This document shows, piece by piece, positions 17,319 through 28,300 of a stretch of 64,000 nt of DNA. The notes under the pieces were generated by a model, which had not been told where the DNA came from, did not search any database, and was given only the letters and a program-made list of their open reading frames with translations. The stretch lies in assembly GCA_025458525.1 (NCBI GenBank), contig JALOSF010000001.1, positions 45,963 to 109,962 on the forward strand. The letters are read 5' to 3'. Source of the stretch: Cypionkella sp. (GTDB lineage Bacteria; Pseudomonadota; Alphaproteobacteria; Rhodobacterales; Rhodobacteraceae). Position 1 is the stretch's first letter. Every line of letters begins with the position of its first letter. The position numbers and the translations under genes are program-made.

Positions 17319-20300
17319 CTAGACCTCCTCGACCATCACCACGCCCTGCATCGCCTTGATCGCGCCCTTGATCTGCGGCGTGACCGGATAGGGCTGCGGC
17401 AGGGTCAGGTCGATTTCGCGGCCCTGGTCATCGGGCACGCACAGCGTGATCTGCGCGCGCGACCGGCCCTCGACCCGCGACAGCAGCGCCGCAAGCGACG
17501 ACACCGCCTCTGCACGGTTGAGGTGGATGCGCAGATCGGCGGCCCCGGCCTGTTCGGCCACCGCATCGATCGGCTGCACCGCATTGGCAAGCAGCTTGAC
17601 CCCGTCCCCGTCGGGATCGGCCTTCACCGTCAGCACGACATTGCGGCCCGGTTCCAGAAAATCGCGCGCCGCCTCCAGCACGTCGGAAAACACCGTCACC
17701 TCGTAAAGCCCGGTCGGGTCCGACAGTTGCACAAAGGCAAAACGGTTGCCCTTGGCGCTTTTGCGTTCCTGCTTGGACGCGACCGAGCCCGCGAGCTTGG
17801 CAATCAGCGGCCCGCGTTGCGCCAGGGCCGTCACCTCGGCCAGCGTCTTCACTTCCTTGCGCTTCAGCGGCCCCATGTAATCGTCCAGCGGGTGGCCCGA
17901 CAGGTAAAAGCCCACCGCCTGATGTTCATGGCCCAGCCGTTCCACCGGCTGCCAGTCGTCGCGGAACGGCAGGCGCGGTTCGGGAATATCGGCCCCCGCC
18001 TCGCCGAACAACGACACCTGATTGCTGGCTTTCGCCTCGTGGATCGCGGCGGAATAGGCGACCAGCGCATCCAGCGCCTCGAACACGCGGGCGCGGTTCG
18101 CATCCAGCGCGTCAAAGGCCCCGGCGCGGGCCAGCATTTCCAGCGGGCGCTTGCCCACCCGTTTCAGATCGACGCGCCGCGCCATGTCGAACAGCGTGGC
18201 AAAGGGCTTTTCGCGACCATCCACCTGCCGCGCCTCGACGATCATCCTCATCGCCTCGACGCCCACGTTCTTGAGCGCGCCCAGCGCATAGATCACCTTG
18301 CCATCGCGCACGGTAAAGGTGGCAAGGCTCTGGTTCACGCAAGGCGCCACGGTGGTGATGCCCAGCTTGTCCACCTCGCGCTTGTAGATGGCCAGCTTGT
18401 CGGTCAGGTGGATATCGCAGTTCATCACCGCAGCCATGAATTCGACCGGGTAATTCGCCTTGAGATAGGCGGTCTGGTAAGACACCACCGCATAGGCCGC
18501 GGCGTGGGATTTGTTGAAGCCGTAGTTGGCGAACTTCTCAAGCAGGTCAAAGACCTCGCCCGCCTTTTTCGCGTCGATATTGTGGGTCTTTTTCGCGCCT
18601 TCGATGAATTTTGGCCGTTCCTTGGCCATTTCCTCGGCGATCTTTTTCCCCATCGCGCGGCGCAACAGGTCGGCGCCGCCCAGCGAATAGCCCGCCATCA
18701 CCTGGGCGATCTGCATCACCTGTTCCTGATAGACGATGATGCCTTGGGTTTCCTTGAGGATCGGATCGATGGTAGGGTGCAGCGATTCAATCTCGCGCAG
18801 GCCGTTCTTCACCTCGCAATAGACCGGGATATTTTCCATCGGGCCGGGACGATACAGCGCGACCAGCGCCACGATATCCTCGATGCAGGTCGGCTTCATG
18901 CGGCGCAGCGCATCCATCATGCCGCTGGATTCCACCTGAAACACCGCGACCGTCTTTGCGCTGGCGTAAAGCTCGTAGGTTGGCTTGTCGTCCAGCGGGA
19001 TCAGGTTGATGTCAAAGCTGATGCCCCGCAGCGCCAGAAGATCCATCGCGTTCTGAATCACGGTCAGCGTTTTCAGACCCAGAAAGTCGAATTTCACCAA
19101 CCCCGCCGCCTCGACCCATTTCATGTTGAACTGGGTGGCGGGCATGTCAGAGCGCGGGTCTTGATAGAGCGGCACCAATTCGTCCAGCGGGCGGTCGCCG
19201 ATCACCACCCCGGCGGCATGGGTGGACGCGTTGCGATAGAGCCCCTCGATCTGTTGTGCATAGGTCAGAAGGCGGCCCACCACCTCCTCCTTGGCGGCCT
19301 CGCGCAGACGTGGTTCATCCGCCAGCGCCTTGGTGATGCTGACGGGCTTCACGCCTTCGACCGGGATCATCTTGGACAGCCGGTCCACCTGCCCATAGGA
19401 CAGTTGCAGAACCCGGCCGACGTCACGCACCGCCGCCTTGGACAAGAGCGCGCCGAAGGTGATGATCTGCCCCACCTTTTCGCGGCCATAGCGGTCTTGC
19501 ACATAGCGGATCACCTCCTCGCGGCGATCCATGCAGAAGTCGATGTCGAAGTCGGGCATCGACACCCGTTCGGGGTTCAGGAACCGTTCGAACAGCAGCG
19601 CATAGCGCAAGGGGTCAAGGTCGGTGATGGTCAGCGCATAGGCGACAAGCGAGCCAGCCCCCGACCCCCGGCCCGGACCGACGGGGATATTGTGATCCTT
19701 GGCCCATTTGATGAAGTCGGACACGATCAGGAAATAGCCCGGAAACCCCATCTTTTCGATCACGTTCAACTCGAAATCCAGCCGGGCCTGATACTCCTCG
19801 GGCGAGACCGCATGGGGGATGATGGCAAGACGGGCTTGCAAGCCTTCGTTGGCCTGACGGCGCAGTTCCTGCACCTCGTCATCGGCGAATTTCGGCAGGA
19901 TCGGCTTGCGCTTGTAGGCGGCAAAGGCACAGCGGCGGGCGATTTCGACCGTGTTCTCGAGTGCCTCTGGCAGGTCGGCGAACAGCGCGCACATCTCTGC
20001 CTCGGATTTGAAATAGTGCTGCGGCGTCAGGCGGCGGCGCGGCTGTTGCTGATCGACATAAGCGCCTTCCGCGATGCAGATCAGCGCATCATGCGCCTCA
20101 TACATGTCAGCCTTGGGGAAATAGACATCGTTGGTGGCCACGATCGGCAAACCCATGTCATAGGCCAGTTCGATACATCCGCGTTCAGACGTCGCCTCGG
20201 CCTGCGGCAGGCGCCCGCCCTCGCCGGGGTGGCGTTGGAGTTCGACATAAAGCCGGTCACCAAAGGCGCTGTGCAGCTGCGCCAGCAGCGCACGCGCCTT

Positions 20301-20762
20301 GGCCACCTGCCCAACCTGCAACATTCGGCCCAGCGGTCCGTCCGGCCCCCCGGTCAGAGCGATCAAACCGTCGGCGTGGCGGGCAAGTTCGTCCAGCGTG
20401 ACATGGGGAAGCTGGCCATCGCCGCGCAGATAGAGGCACGAGTTGAGCTTCATCAGGTTCATATACCCCGCCTCGCTCTGCGCCAGCAGAACAATCGGGG
20501 CGGGCGGGCGGGGCCGCTCTCCGGCTTGGGCCGGATCATGGGCAAGGCTGATCTGACAGCCGACAATCGGCTGCACCCCCGCGCCAAGTGCCGTCACCGA
20601 AAATTCCAGCGCGGCAAACATGTTATTGGTGTCGGTGATGGCGATGGCCGGCATTTCCGCGGCTGCCGCCAGTTTCACAAGCGACTTGACCGGGACCGCC
20701 CCCTCCAGCAAGGAGTGTTCCGTATGGACCCGAAGATGAATGAATCGCGCAGGCTTTGACAT
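17319..20762 (-). CDS. dnaE: DNA polymerase III alpha subunit
   Basis: An 1,147-residue replicative polymerase, the normal DnaE1 size. The N-terminal PHP domain begins FIHLRVHTEHSLLEGAVP and contains AIAITDTNNMFAALEF. The polymerase active-site acids lie in MPDFDIDFCMDRREEVI, with GPGRGSGAGSLVAYAL just before. A helix-hairpin-helix region follows (YGFNKSHAAAYAVVSYQTAYLKA belongs to the fingers), and an OB-fold is seen at about residues 985-1065. The ribosome site is weak. Convergent with argC. Confidence 0.97.
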   Translation of the reverse strand: MSKPARFIHLRVHTEHSLLEGAVPVKSLVKLAAAAEMPAIAITDTNNMFAALEFSVTALGAGVQPIVGCQISLAHDPAQAGERPRPPAPIVLLAQSEAGYMNLMKLNSCLYLRGDGQLPHVTLDELARHADGLIALTGGPDGPLGRMLQVGQVAKARALLAQLHSAFGDRLYVELQRHPGEGGRLPQAEATSERGCIELAYDMGLPIVATNDVYFPKADMYEAHDALICIAEGAYVDQQQPRRRLTPQHYFKSEAEMCALFADLPEALENTVEIARRCAFAAYKRKPILPKFADDEVQELRRQANEGLQARLAIIPHAVSPEEYQARLDFELNVIEKMGFPGYFLIVSDFIKWAKDHNIPVGPGRGSGAGSLVAYALTITDLDPLRYALLFERFLNPERVSMPDFDIDFCMDRREEVIRYVQDRYGREKVGQIITFGALLSKAAVRDVGRVLQLSYGQVDRLSKMIPVEGVKPVSITKALADEPRLREAAKEEVVGRLLTYAQQIEGLYRNASTHAAGVVIGDRPLDELVPLYQDPRSDMPATQFNMKWVEAAGLVKFDFLGLKTLTVIQNAMDLLALRGISFDINLIPLDDKPTYELYASAKTVAVFQVESSGMMDALRRMKPTCIEDIVALVALYRPGPMENIPVYCEVKNGLREIESLHPTIDPILKETQGIIVYQEQVMQIAQVMAGYSLGGADLLRRAMGKKIAEEMAKERPKFIEGAKKTHNIDAKKAGEVFDLLEKFANYGFNKSHAAAYAVVSYQTAYLKANYPVEFMAAVMNCDIHLTDKLAIYKREVDKLGITTVAPCVNQSLATFTVRDGKVIYALGALKNVGVEAMRMIVEARQVDGREKPFATLFDMARRVDLKRVGKRPLEMLARAGAFDALDANRARVFEALDALVAYSAAIHEAKASNQVSLFGEAGADIPEPRLPFRDDWQPVERLGHEHQAVGFYLSGHPLDDYMGPLKRKEVKTLAEVTALAQRGPLIAKLAGSVASKQERKSAKGNRFAFVQLSDPTGLYEVTVFSDVLEAARDFLEPGRNVVLTVKADPDGDGVKLLANAVQPIDAVAEQAGAADLRIHLNRAEAVSSLAALLSRVEGRSRAQITLCVPDDQGREIDLTLPQPYPVTPQIKGAIKAMQGVVMVEEV

Positions 20763-20999
20763 GGGCTTAGCCTAGCGAAGCATCCGGACGGTGGGAAGGG
20801 TGCCTCATTCTTTGGCAAAAGCCGATGCAGCTTCAAAAAGGGCAAAAGAGAATTGTCTTGCTTTGTGGCATCCGGCCTTGCTTGATGATCTTACAGGGAC
20901 ATAAGAACAGCAAGACTTGGGGGAGCATGCCCCGCTTTACGCCGCATCGGGCGGGCATGCAAAACACCTCGAACGGGGAGAAGGCGGCGGACGAAACCT
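20763..20999. other. Intergenic region between dnaE and xdhA
   Basis: 237 bases between divergent genes. It is less GC-rich than its surroundings and must hold the promoters of both dnaE and the xdh operon. A ribosome site (GGGGAGAAGG) is seen 26 to 17 bases before the xdhA start. I see no convincing promoter pair, RNA gene or repeat, and a short reading frame in it (from 20825) has no supporting features. Confidence 0.4.
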
Positions 21000-22394
21000 A
21001 TGTCTGAGATTGCGTTTCACTTGAACGGAACGCCCATCCGTCTGACCGGAGAACCGGCCACACGGACCCTTCTCGACTGGCTGCGCGAAAGCCGCGGGCT
21101 GACCGGCACCAAAGAAGGCTGCAACGAAGGCGATTGTGGGGCCTGCACGGTGATGGTGACAGATGCGCGGGGCAGCCGGGCGCTGAACGCCTGCATCCTG
21201 TTTCTGCCGCAACTCGATGGCAAGGCCGTGCGCACCGTCGAAGGCATCGCGGGGCCAAACGGGCAGCCCCATCCGGTGCAAGAGGCGATGGTGGCGCATC
21301 ACGGCTCGCAATGCGGGTTCTGCACCCCCGGCTTTGTGGTCAGCATGGCCACCGCCCATCTGAACGGTGCGACCGACCACGACGACCAGCTTGCCGGCAA
21401 TCTGTGCCGGTGCACGGGCTATGCGCCGATCCTGCGCGCGGCCAAGGCGGCCGAAGCCGCCCCGGTGCCGGACTGGATGAAGGGCGATGCCGCCTTGGTC
21501 GCGGCGCAGGACGGGCCCGCAGAACAGCGCCCTGCCGCAGCCGCTTTTCGCCCGCACAGCAGCGACGACTTGGCCGCCTGGTATCTGGACCACCCCGATG
21601 CCACGCTGATCGCCGGGGCCACCGATGTGGGTCTTTGGGTCACAAAGCACTTGCGCGACCTTGCGCCCGTGGCCTTTCTGAACGGTGTCCGTGATCTTCA
21701 GCAGATCGAGGATCGGGGCGACAGCTTGCGCATCGGCGCGGGCGTGACCATCGCCGATCTGCGCGCGGCCCTTGCCCCGCGCTTCCCCTCTCTGGGCGAG
21801 CTGTTGCGCCGCTATTCCAGCGAGCAGGTGCGCAACGCGGCCACCATCGGCGGCAATATCGCCAATGGCAGCCCGATCGGCGACGGGCCGCCCGCACTCA
21901 TCGCACTGGGGGCGACCTTGCATCTGCGCCGGGGGGATGCGCGCCGCGAGATGCCGCTGGAGGATTTCTTTCTGGAGTATCGCAAGCAGGACCGCCAGCC
22001 CGGCGAATTCGTCGAGGCGGTGACGATCCCGGCGACGGCCCCTGCCCTTCGCTGCTACAAGCTGTCGAAGCGCTTTGATCAGGACATCTCGGCGGTGTGC
22101 GGCTGTTTCAACGTAGCGCTGACCGATGGGGTGGTCAGCGGCGCCCGCATCGCCTTTGGCGGGATGGCGGGCACCCCGAAACGCGCCCGCGCGGTCGAGG
22201 CGGCGCTGATCGGCAAGCCGCTGACGCCCGAAGTCGCCGCAGAGGCGGCAGCCCTGATGGCGCAGGATTTCACGCCCATGTCCGACATGCGCGCCAGCGC
22301 CGCCTATCGGTTGACCACGGCGCAGAACATGCTGCGCCGCTATGTGCATGACCTCAACGGCGATGCGGTTTCGGTGCTGGAGGTGCGGGCATGA
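21000..22394 (+). CDS. xdhA: Xanthine dehydrogenase small subunit (Fe-S/FAD)
   Basis: A 464-residue subunit. The N-terminal plant-type 2Fe-2S ferredoxin domain has [14 protein letters not shown]; the second 2Fe-2S domain has [12 protein letters not shown] and [12 protein letters not shown]; the FAD domain (about residues 185-460) has [14 protein letters not shown] and [17 protein letters not shown]. It carries electrons from the molybdenum site of XdhB to NAD. Overlaps xdhB by ATGA, so translation is coupled. First gene of xdhABC plus a nucleoside ABC importer. Confidence 0.95.
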   Translation: MSEIAFHLNGTPIRLTGEPATRTLLDWLRESRGLTGTKEGCNEGDCGACTVMVTDARGSRALNACILFLPQLDGKAVRTVEGIAGPNGQPHPVQEAMVAHHGSQCGFCTPGFVVSMATAHLNGATDHDDQLAGNLCRCTGYAPILRAAKAAEAAPVPDWMKGDAALVAAQDGPAEQRPAAAAFRPHSSDDLAAWYLDHPDATLIAGATDVGLWVTKHLRDLAPVAFLNGVRDLQQIEDRGDSLRIGAGVTIADLRAALAPRFPSLGELLRRYSSEQVRNAATIGGNIANGSPIGDGPPALIALGATLHLRRGDARREMPLEDFFLEYRKQDRQPGEFVEAVTIPATAPALRCYKLSKRFDQDISAVCGCFNVALTDGVVSGARIAFGGMAGTPKRARAVEAALIGKPLTPEVAAEAAALMAQDFTPMSDMRASAAYRLTTAQNMLRRYVHDLNGDAVSVLEVRA

Positions 22395-24685
22395 GCATGG
22401 GAAAATCCCTGCCGCATGACGCGGCCCCGCTGCATGTGACCGGGCAGGCGCGCTATGTCGATGACATTCCGCTGCCGGGCAATGCCCTGCATCTGGCCTT
22501 TGGCCTTTCGACCATCGCACGCGGTCGGGTGACGGCGCTTGATCTGTCGGCGGTGCGCGCCGCCCCCGGTGTGGTCGCGGTCTATGGCCCCGACGATTTC
22601 GCCGAGATGCCCGATTGCAGCCCCTCGGCCCATGACGAGCCGATGCTGTCCACCGGCGAGGTGTTCTATCTGGGCATGCCGCTGTTTCTGGTGGCAGCCG
22701 ACAGCCATCTTGCCGCGCGCCGCGCCGCCCGGCTGGCCCGCGTCAGCTATGATGCCGCCGCCGCGATCCTGACGGTGGATGACGCGCTGGCCGCGAACAG
22801 CCGGTTCGAGGATGGCCCGGTGATCTGGGCCAAGGGCGACGCCGCGCGCGCCATCGATGCCAGCCCCCATGTGGTGGACGGTCGGTTCGAGGTGGGTGGG
22901 CAAGAGCATTTCTATCTGGAAGGTCAGGTCGCGGCCTGCCTGCCGCTGGAAGGCGGCGATCTCTTGATCCATTCCTCGACCCAGCATCCGACCGAGATCC
23001 AGCACAAGGTCGCCCATGCCCTGCACCTGCCGATGAGCGCGGTGCGCGTCGAGGTGCGGCGCATGGGGGGCGGCTTTGGCGGCAAGGAAAGCCAGGGCAA
23101 TGCGCTGGCCATCGCCTGCGCCGTGGTGGCGGCCCGCACCGGGCGGCCCGCCAAGATGCGCTATGACCGCGACGATGACATGATGATCACCGGCAAACGG
23201 CATGATCTGCGCATCCTCTATCGCGCAGGCTTTGACGATCAGGGCCGGATCACCGGGCTGGAATTCACCCATCTGTTCCGCTGCGGCTGGGCGCAAGACC
23301 TGTCCTTGCCGGTGGCGGACAGGGCGATGCTGCACGCCGACAACTGCTATCACCTGCCGCATATCCGGATCGAGAGCCACCGGCTCAAGACCCATACGCA
23401 AAGCGCGACCGCCTTTCGCGGCTTTGGCGGGCCGCAGGGCATGGTGGGGATCGAACGGGTGATGGATCACATCGCCCATACCCTTGGCCGCGATCCGCTG
23501 GAGGTGCGGCGCGCGAATTTCTATGCGGGCATGCAGACGCCAGCAGTGGCGCAATCCACGCCCTATTTCATGCCGGTCGAGGATTTCGCCGGACATGAGA
23601 TCGTGGCCGCACTGGCCGCCTCGTCCGATTATGCCGCGCGGCGGGCCGCGATTGCCGCATGGAACGCGACCAGCCCGATCCTGAAGCGCGGGATCGCGCT
23701 GACGCCAGTCAAGTTCGGGATTTCCTTCACGCTGACCCACCTCAATCAGGCGGGGGCCTTGGTGCATGTCTATCAGGACGGGTCGATCCATCTGAACCAT
23801 GGCGGCACCGAAATGGGGCAAGGCCTGTTTCAGAAGGTGGCGCAGGTGGCGGCTGGCGTGTTCGGGGTGGACGCCGCGCAGATCAAGATCACCGCGACCG
23901 ACACCGGCAAGGTGCCCAATACCAGCGCCACGGCGGCAAGTTCGGGGTCGGATCTGAACGGCATGGCGACGCAAGCGGCCTGCGTGACGATCCGCGACCG
24001 GATGGCCGACTTCATCGCCGGAAAACATCAGGTAAAGCCCGACACCGTGCGCTTCGAGGGCGGCATGGTGCGGGTGGCGGGCGAATCCTATGACTTTGCC
24101 CGCGTGGCGATGTGGGCCTATCAGGCGCGGGTCAGCCTGTCCTCCACCGGGTTTTACGCAACGCCAAAGCTGCAATGGGACCGCAAGGCGGGCAAAGGGC
24201 GACCGTTCCTTTACTTCGCCTATGGTGCGGCCGTGACCGAAGTGGTGATCGACACGCTGACGGGCGAAAATCGCATCCTGCGCGCCGACCTTCTGCACGA
24301 CACCGGGGCCTCGCTGAACCCCGCGCTGGACATCGGTCAGGTCGAGGGCGCCTATGTGCAGGGCGCGGGCTGGCTGACGACCGAGGAATTGGTCTGGGAT
24401 GCCAAGGGTCGGCTGACCACGCATGCGCCGTCAACCTACAAGATCCCGGCGTTTTCGGACCGCCCGCCCGTGTTCAACGTGGCGCTGTGGGGACGGCCCA
24501 ACCGCGAGGACACGGTGGGCAAGTCCAAGGCGGTGGGCGAGCCGCCCTTCATGCTGGGGATTTCGGTGCTGCATGCGCTGTCAGAGGCGGTGGCGGCCTG
24601 CGGGCCAGCCTATCCGGCGCTGGATGCGCCTGCCACGCCCGAACGGGTCTTGGCGGCCGTGGCGCGGGCGCGCGGCGATGTTTGA
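22391..24685 (+). CDS. xdhB: Xanthine dehydrogenase large (molybdopterin) subunit
   Basis: A 764-residue molybdenum hydroxylase subunit. Cofactor and substrate motifs are present in order: [29 protein letters not shown] (with the family arginine), [16 protein letters not shown], and the C-terminal catalytic glutamate in [12 protein letters not shown]. It hydroxylates hypoxanthine and xanthine to urate. Preceded by xdhA (ATGA overlap) and overlaps xdhC by eight bases. Confidence 0.95.
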   Translation: MSMGKSLPHDAAPLHVTGQARYVDDIPLPGNALHLAFGLSTIARGRVTALDLSAVRAAPGVVAVYGPDDFAEMPDCSPSAHDEPMLSTGEVFYLGMPLFLVAADSHLAARRAARLARVSYDAAAAILTVDDALAANSRFEDGPVIWAKGDAARAIDASPHVVDGRFEVGGQEHFYLEGQVAACLPLEGGDLLIHSSTQHPTEIQHKVAHALHLPMSAVRVEVRRMGGGFGGKESQGNALAIACAVVAARTGRPAKMRYDRDDDMMITGKRHDLRILYRAGFDDQGRITGLEFTHLFRCGWAQDLSLPVADRAMLHADNCYHLPHIRIESHRLKTHTQSATAFRGFGGPQGMVGIERVMDHIAHTLGRDPLEVRRANFYAGMQTPAVAQSTPYFMPVEDFAGHEIVAALAASSDYAARRAAIAAWNATSPILKRGIALTPVKFGISFTLTHLNQAGALVHVYQDGSIHLNHGGTEMGQGLFQKVAQVAAGVFGVDAAQIKITATDTGKVPNTSATAASSGSDLNGMATQAACVTIRDRMADFIAGKHQVKPDTVRFEGGMVRVAGESYDFARVAMWAYQARVSLSSTGFYATPKLQWDRKAGKGRPFLYFAYGAAVTEVVIDTLTGENRILRADLLHDTGASLNPALDIGQVEGAYVQGAGWLTTEELVWDAKGRLTTHAPSTYKIPAFSDRPPVFNVALWGRPNREDTVGKSKAVGEPPFMLGISVLHALSEAVAACGPAYPALDAPATPERVLAAVARARGDV

Positions 24686-25616
24686 TCTTGACTCGCTGGC
24701 CGAGGCGGTTGCGACCCATGGCAAGGTCGCGCGGGTGGTGATCGCCGCCCACGACGGATCATCCCCGCGCGAGACGGGGGCGGCGATGCTGATCTGGGAT
24801 GCGGGCCAATCCGGCACGATCGGGGGCGGCGCGCTGGAATGGGAAGCGGCGCGCCTTGCACGAGACATGCTGTCGGGCGCCGGGGCCGCGCGGGTGCAGC
24901 GCGTGCCGCTTGGCCCCGCGCTGGGGCAATGCTGCGGCGGCGCCGTGACCCTGGTGACAGAGGTGTTCAGCGCAGCCACCCTGCCCCGCCCCGAAGCAGG
25001 CGTCGTCGCCCGCGCAGTCGATGGCCGCCAGATGCCGCTTGCCGTCAAGCGCCTGCTGGACCGGGCCAGAGCGCAAGGGCAGCGGCCAGAGGTGCAACTG
25101 GTGCAAGGCTGGATGGTCGAGCCGGTGGCAACCCGCGCACGCGCGCTGTGGATCTGGGGCGCGGGCCATGTGGGGCGGGCGCTGGTATCGGTGCTGGCGC
25201 CGTTGCCGGGGATGCAGATCACCTGGATCGATGTCGCCAAGGACCGCTTTCCCGCCGACATCCCCGCCGGGGTGATCGCCCTGCCCTGCGCCGATCCGCC
25301 GCGTCTTGTGGCCCATGCCCCGCAAGAGGCCGAGCATCTGGTGCTGACCTATTCCCATGCACTCGACCTTGATCTGTGCCATCGCCTGCTGGGCCATGGC
25401 TTTGCCAGGGCGGGGCTGATCGGGTCGGCGACGAAATGGGCGCGGTTCCGTGCGCGGCTTGCCGCACTGGGCCATGCGCCGGGGGCGATTGCCCGCATCG
25501 ATTGCCCGATCGGCGATCCGGCCTTGGGCAAGCATCCGCAGGCCATCGCGATTGGCGTTGCACAGGCCGTGTTGCGCCCTGCCACCCGAGCCTTACAACA
25601 GGAGACAGCCCGATGA
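24678..25616 (+). CDS. xdhC: Xanthine dehydrogenase accessory protein XdhC
   Basis: A 312-residue chaperone that binds molybdenum cofactor, promotes its sulfuration and inserts it into XdhB. N-terminal XdhC/CoxI domain with HDGSSPRETGAAMLIW and the cysteine pair QCCGGAVTLV; the C-terminal Rossmann-like domain has IWGAGHVGRALVSVL and GLIGSATKWARFRARLAALG. The start at 24678 is inside the end of xdhB. Its stop overlaps the next gene's start (ATGA), tying the enzyme operon to the ABC importer. Confidence 0.93.
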   Translation: MFDLDSLAEAVATHGKVARVVIAAHDGSSPRETGAAMLIWDAGQSGTIGGGALEWEAARLARDMLSGAGAARVQRVPLGPALGQCCGGAVTLVTEVFSAATLPRPEAGVVARAVDGRQMPLAVKRLLDRARAQGQRPEVQLVQGWMVEPVATRARALWIWGAGHVGRALVSVLAPLPGMQITWIDVAKDRFPADIPAGVIALPCADPPRLVAHAPQEAEHLVLTYSHALDLDLCHRLLGHGFARAGLIGSATKWARFRARLAALGHAPGAIARIDCPIGDPALGKHPQAIAIGVAQAVLRPATRALQQETAR

Positions 25617-27139
25617 CCCGGCCAGAATTGTTGCGCGTCGAGGGCGTGACCAAAGCCTATCCCGGCGTGGTGGCCAACAGCGATGTGTCCTTTTCGATCT
25701 CGCAAGGAGAGGTCCATGCCCTGTTGGGCGAGAACGGGGCCGGCAAATCGACGCTGGTGAAAATGATCTACGGGCTGGTCAAGCCCGACAGCGGGCGCAT
25801 GACGCTGAACGGTGCAGCCTATACCCCGGCCGAGCCGCGGGCGGCGCGGGCCAGCGGTGTTGCGATGGTGTTTCAGCATTTCAGCCTGTTCGAAGCGCTT
25901 AATGTGGCCGAAAACGTGGCGCTTGGCATGGAAAACCCGCCGCCAATGAAGGAATTGGCCAGCCGGATCAAGGCGGTCAGCGAAGAATACGGCCTGCCGC
26001 TTGATCCGGCCCGGATGGTGGGCGATCTGTCGGCGGGCGAACGGCAGCGGGTGGAAATCGTGCGCTGCCTGCTGCAAGACCCCAAGCTGCTGATCATGGA
26101 TGAGCCGACCTCGGTGCTGACGCCGCAAGAGGTGGACATCCTGTTCAAGACGCTGCGCAAGCTGTCGTCCGAGGGCACGGCGATCCTTTACATCAGCCAC
26201 AAGCTGGAGGAAATCCGCGCGCTTTGCGACGAGGCGACGATCCTGCGCCGCGGCAAGGTGGTCGCGACCTGCACCCCGCGCGACAGGTCCGCCCGCGAGA
26301 TGGCCGAATTGATGGTGGGCGCGACGCTGACCCCTCCGGCGCGGGCCGGCGGGGCCAAGGGTGCGGTTGCGCTTGAAGTGGCGGGCCTTTCGGTTGCCTC
26401 GCCCATCCCCTTTGGCACCACGCTCAAGTCCATCAGCTTCAAGGTCGCCAAGGGCGAGGTGCTGGGCATCGCGGGGGTGGCGGGCAACGGGCAGGACGAA
26501 TTGCTGCTGGCGCTGTCGGGCGAGCTGTTGGCCGCGCCAGAGGCGGTGCGCATCGATGGCGCGCCCGTGGGACAGGCCGGGCCGACGCAACGCCGGGCGC
26601 TTGGCCTTGTCTCTGCGCCCGAGGAACGTCTGGGCCATGCGGCGGCCCCGGACATGAGCCTTGTGGAAAATGCGCTGCTCTCCGGGGCGCTGCGGCAGGC
26701 GCTGACGCGGCGGGGGTTCATCGACTGGGCCAAGACCGAAACCTTTGCCGAAGGGATCATCAAGGATTTCGACGTGCGCACGCCCGGCACCCAAGTCGCG
26801 GCCCGGGCGCTGTCGGGCGGGAATTTGCAAAAATTCGTGGTGGGACGAGAGTTGAGCCAGACGCCTTCGGTGATCGTGATCAACCAGCCGACATGGGGGG
26901 TGGATGCGGCGGCCGCGGCCAGCATCCGTCAGGCCATTCTGGACCGCGCGGCGGGTGGCGCGGCGGTGGTCGTCATCAGTCAGGATTTGGACGAATTGCT
27001 TGAAATCGCAGATAGTTTTGCTGCGCTGAACGAAGGTCGGCTGACCCCGCCCCGCCCTGTGACCGGGCTGACGGTGGATGAAATCGGGCTGATGATGGGC
27101 GGCGCCCATGGAATGGAGGTTGCCCATCATGGCCATTGA
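25613..27139 (+). CDS. Nucleoside-type ABC importer, tandem ATP-binding protein
   Basis: A 508-residue protein with two ABC ATPase domains, as in sugar and BMP-type nucleoside importers. Domain 1: Walker A GENGAGKSTLVKMI, signature LSAGERQRVEIVRCLL, Walker B LLIMDEPTSVL. Domain 2: a degenerate Walker A (AGVAGNGQDELLLAL), signature LSGGNLQKFVVGREL, and a degenerate Walker B (VIVINQPTWGVD, with Asn and Gln where Asp and Glu are usual), so the second site is probably not hydrolytic, as in relatives. ATGA overlap with xdhC. With two permeases and a BMP protein it should import purine nucleosides or bases for xanthine dehydrogenase. Confidence 0.92.
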   Translation: MTRPELLRVEGVTKAYPGVVANSDVSFSISQGEVHALLGENGAGKSTLVKMIYGLVKPDSGRMTLNGAAYTPAEPRAARASGVAMVFQHFSLFEALNVAENVALGMENPPPMKELASRIKAVSEEYGLPLDPARMVGDLSAGERQRVEIVRCLLQDPKLLIMDEPTSVLTPQEVDILFKTLRKLSSEGTAILYISHKLEEIRALCDEATILRRGKVVATCTPRDRSAREMAELMVGATLTPPARAGGAKGAVALEVAGLSVASPIPFGTTLKSISFKVAKGEVLGIAGVAGNGQDELLLALSGELLAAPEAVRIDGAPVGQAGPTQRRALGLVSAPEERLGHAAAPDMSLVENALLSGALRQALTRRGFIDWAKTETFAEGIIKDFDVRTPGTQVAARALSGGNLQKFVVGRELSQTPSVIVINQPTWGVDAAAAASIRQAILDRAAGGAAVVVISQDLDELLEIADSFAALNEGRLTPPRPVTGLTVDEIGLMMGGAHGMEVAHHGH

Positions 27140-27208
27140 CGCATGCGGGCCGCGCGGCCCGACACTGTGCACCAACTTCACCCGCGACCAAGGCAAAGGG
27201 GCTGCGAC

Positions 27209-28300
27209 ATGATCCGCCTTGAAAAACGCCCCTCCCCCAGCCGGTTCTGGCAAGGTGCCACGCCTGTGCTGGCGGTCGTGCTGACGATGATCGCGGGCGG
27301 GTTGATGTTTGCCGCCCTTGGCAAGAACCCGGTCGAAGCGATCCGCACGATTTTCTGGGACCCGCTGTTCAACCCGCAGTTTGCCGCCTATTCGCGGCCA
27401 CAGCTTCTGGTCAAGGCCGGGCCGCTGATCCTGATCGCGGTCGGGCTAAGCCTTGGGTTCCGCGCCGGCATCTGGAATATCGGTGCCGAGGGCCAGTATA
27501 TCATGGGTGCCCTGTTTGGCGCGGGTGTCGGACTTGCCTTTTACCCGGCCGAGCATTGGTTCATCTTTCCGCTTATGGTGATCGCCGGGGCTTTTGGCGG
27601 GTGGATCTGGGCGATGGTGCCGGCCATCCTCAAGACCCGGTTCAACACGAACGAAATCCTGGTCAGTCTGCTGATGGTTTACATCGCGCAGAACTTGCTC
27701 GCCTCGATGTCGCTGGGGCTGTTGCGCAACCCCGAGGGCGGCGGCTTTCCGGGCAGCCGCAACCTCAGCCAATATCCGGCCGCGTCGAACCCCGAACTGA
27801 TCGCCGGCACAGGAATGCATTGGGGGGTAATCGCGGCCTTTGTCGCGGTGATCGCGGCCTATGTGCTGTTGCAACGCCACATCCTTGGCTTTCACATAAA
27901 ACTTGCCGGACAGGCCCCCAAGGCCGCCCGCTTTGCCGGCGTCAATCCGACCGGGCTTGTGCTGCTGTGCATGGGGATTTCGGGGGCGCTGGCCGGGCTG
28001 GCCGGGCTGTTCGAAGTGTCGGGACCGGCGGGCCAGATCAGCATCGATTTCAACGTAGGCTATGGCTTTACCGCGATCATCGTGGCCTTCCTTGGTCGTC
28101 TGAACCCGATCGGCATTCTGCTTGCCGGGCTGCTGATGGCGCTGACCTACATCGGCGGCGAGCTTGCGCAATTCATGCTCGGGCTGCCTGCCGCCGCCAT
28201 TCAGGCGTTTCAGGGGATGCTTTTGTTCTTTCTGTTGGCGGTTGATCTGCTGAGCAATTACCGCATCCGGCTGGGTGCAACAGGGGAGGCTGCACGATGA
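27209..28300 (+). CDS. Nucleoside-type ABC importer permease 1
   Basis: A 363-residue permease of the BPD_transp_2 family (NupB/RbsC-like), about nine membrane segments. Signature stretches include GFRAGIWNIGAEGQYIMGAL and GFTAIIVAFLGRLNPIGILLA. Start at 27209 chosen because it opens MIRLEKRPSPSRFWQG with AAGGGG upstream. Overlaps the next permease by ATGA. Confidence 0.92.
   Translation: MIRLEKRPSPSRFWQGATPVLAVVLTMIAGGLMFAALGKNPVEAIRTIFWDPLFNPQFAAYSRPQLLVKAGPLILIAVGLSLGFRAGIWNIGAEGQYIMGALFGAGVGLAFYPAEHWFIFPLMVIAGAFGGWIWAMVPAILKTRFNTNEILVSLLMVYIAQNLLASMSLGLLRNPEGGGFPGSRNLSQYPAASNPELIAGTGMHWGVIAAFVAVIAAYVLLQRHILGFHIKLAGQAPKAARFAGVNPTGLVLLCMGISGALAGLAGLFEVSGPAGQISIDFNVGYGFTAIIVAFLGRLNPIGILLAGLLMALTYIGGELAQFMLGLPAAAIQAFQGMLLFFLLAVDLLSNYRIRLGATGEAAR

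Noticed and set aside
17523-20759. Plus-strand open frame of about 1,078 codons opposite dnaE
   Set aside because: Low-complexity His/Arg/Leu-rich translation with no domain pattern; dnaE on the other strand has clear catalytic motifs.
20825-21007. Small ORF of 60 codons before xdhA
   Set aside because: Runs into the xdhA start region, lacks a ribosome site and has no recognisable features.
22340-24424. Minus-strand open frame opposite xdhB
   Set aside because: Shadow of xdhB; composition and lack of motifs rule it out.
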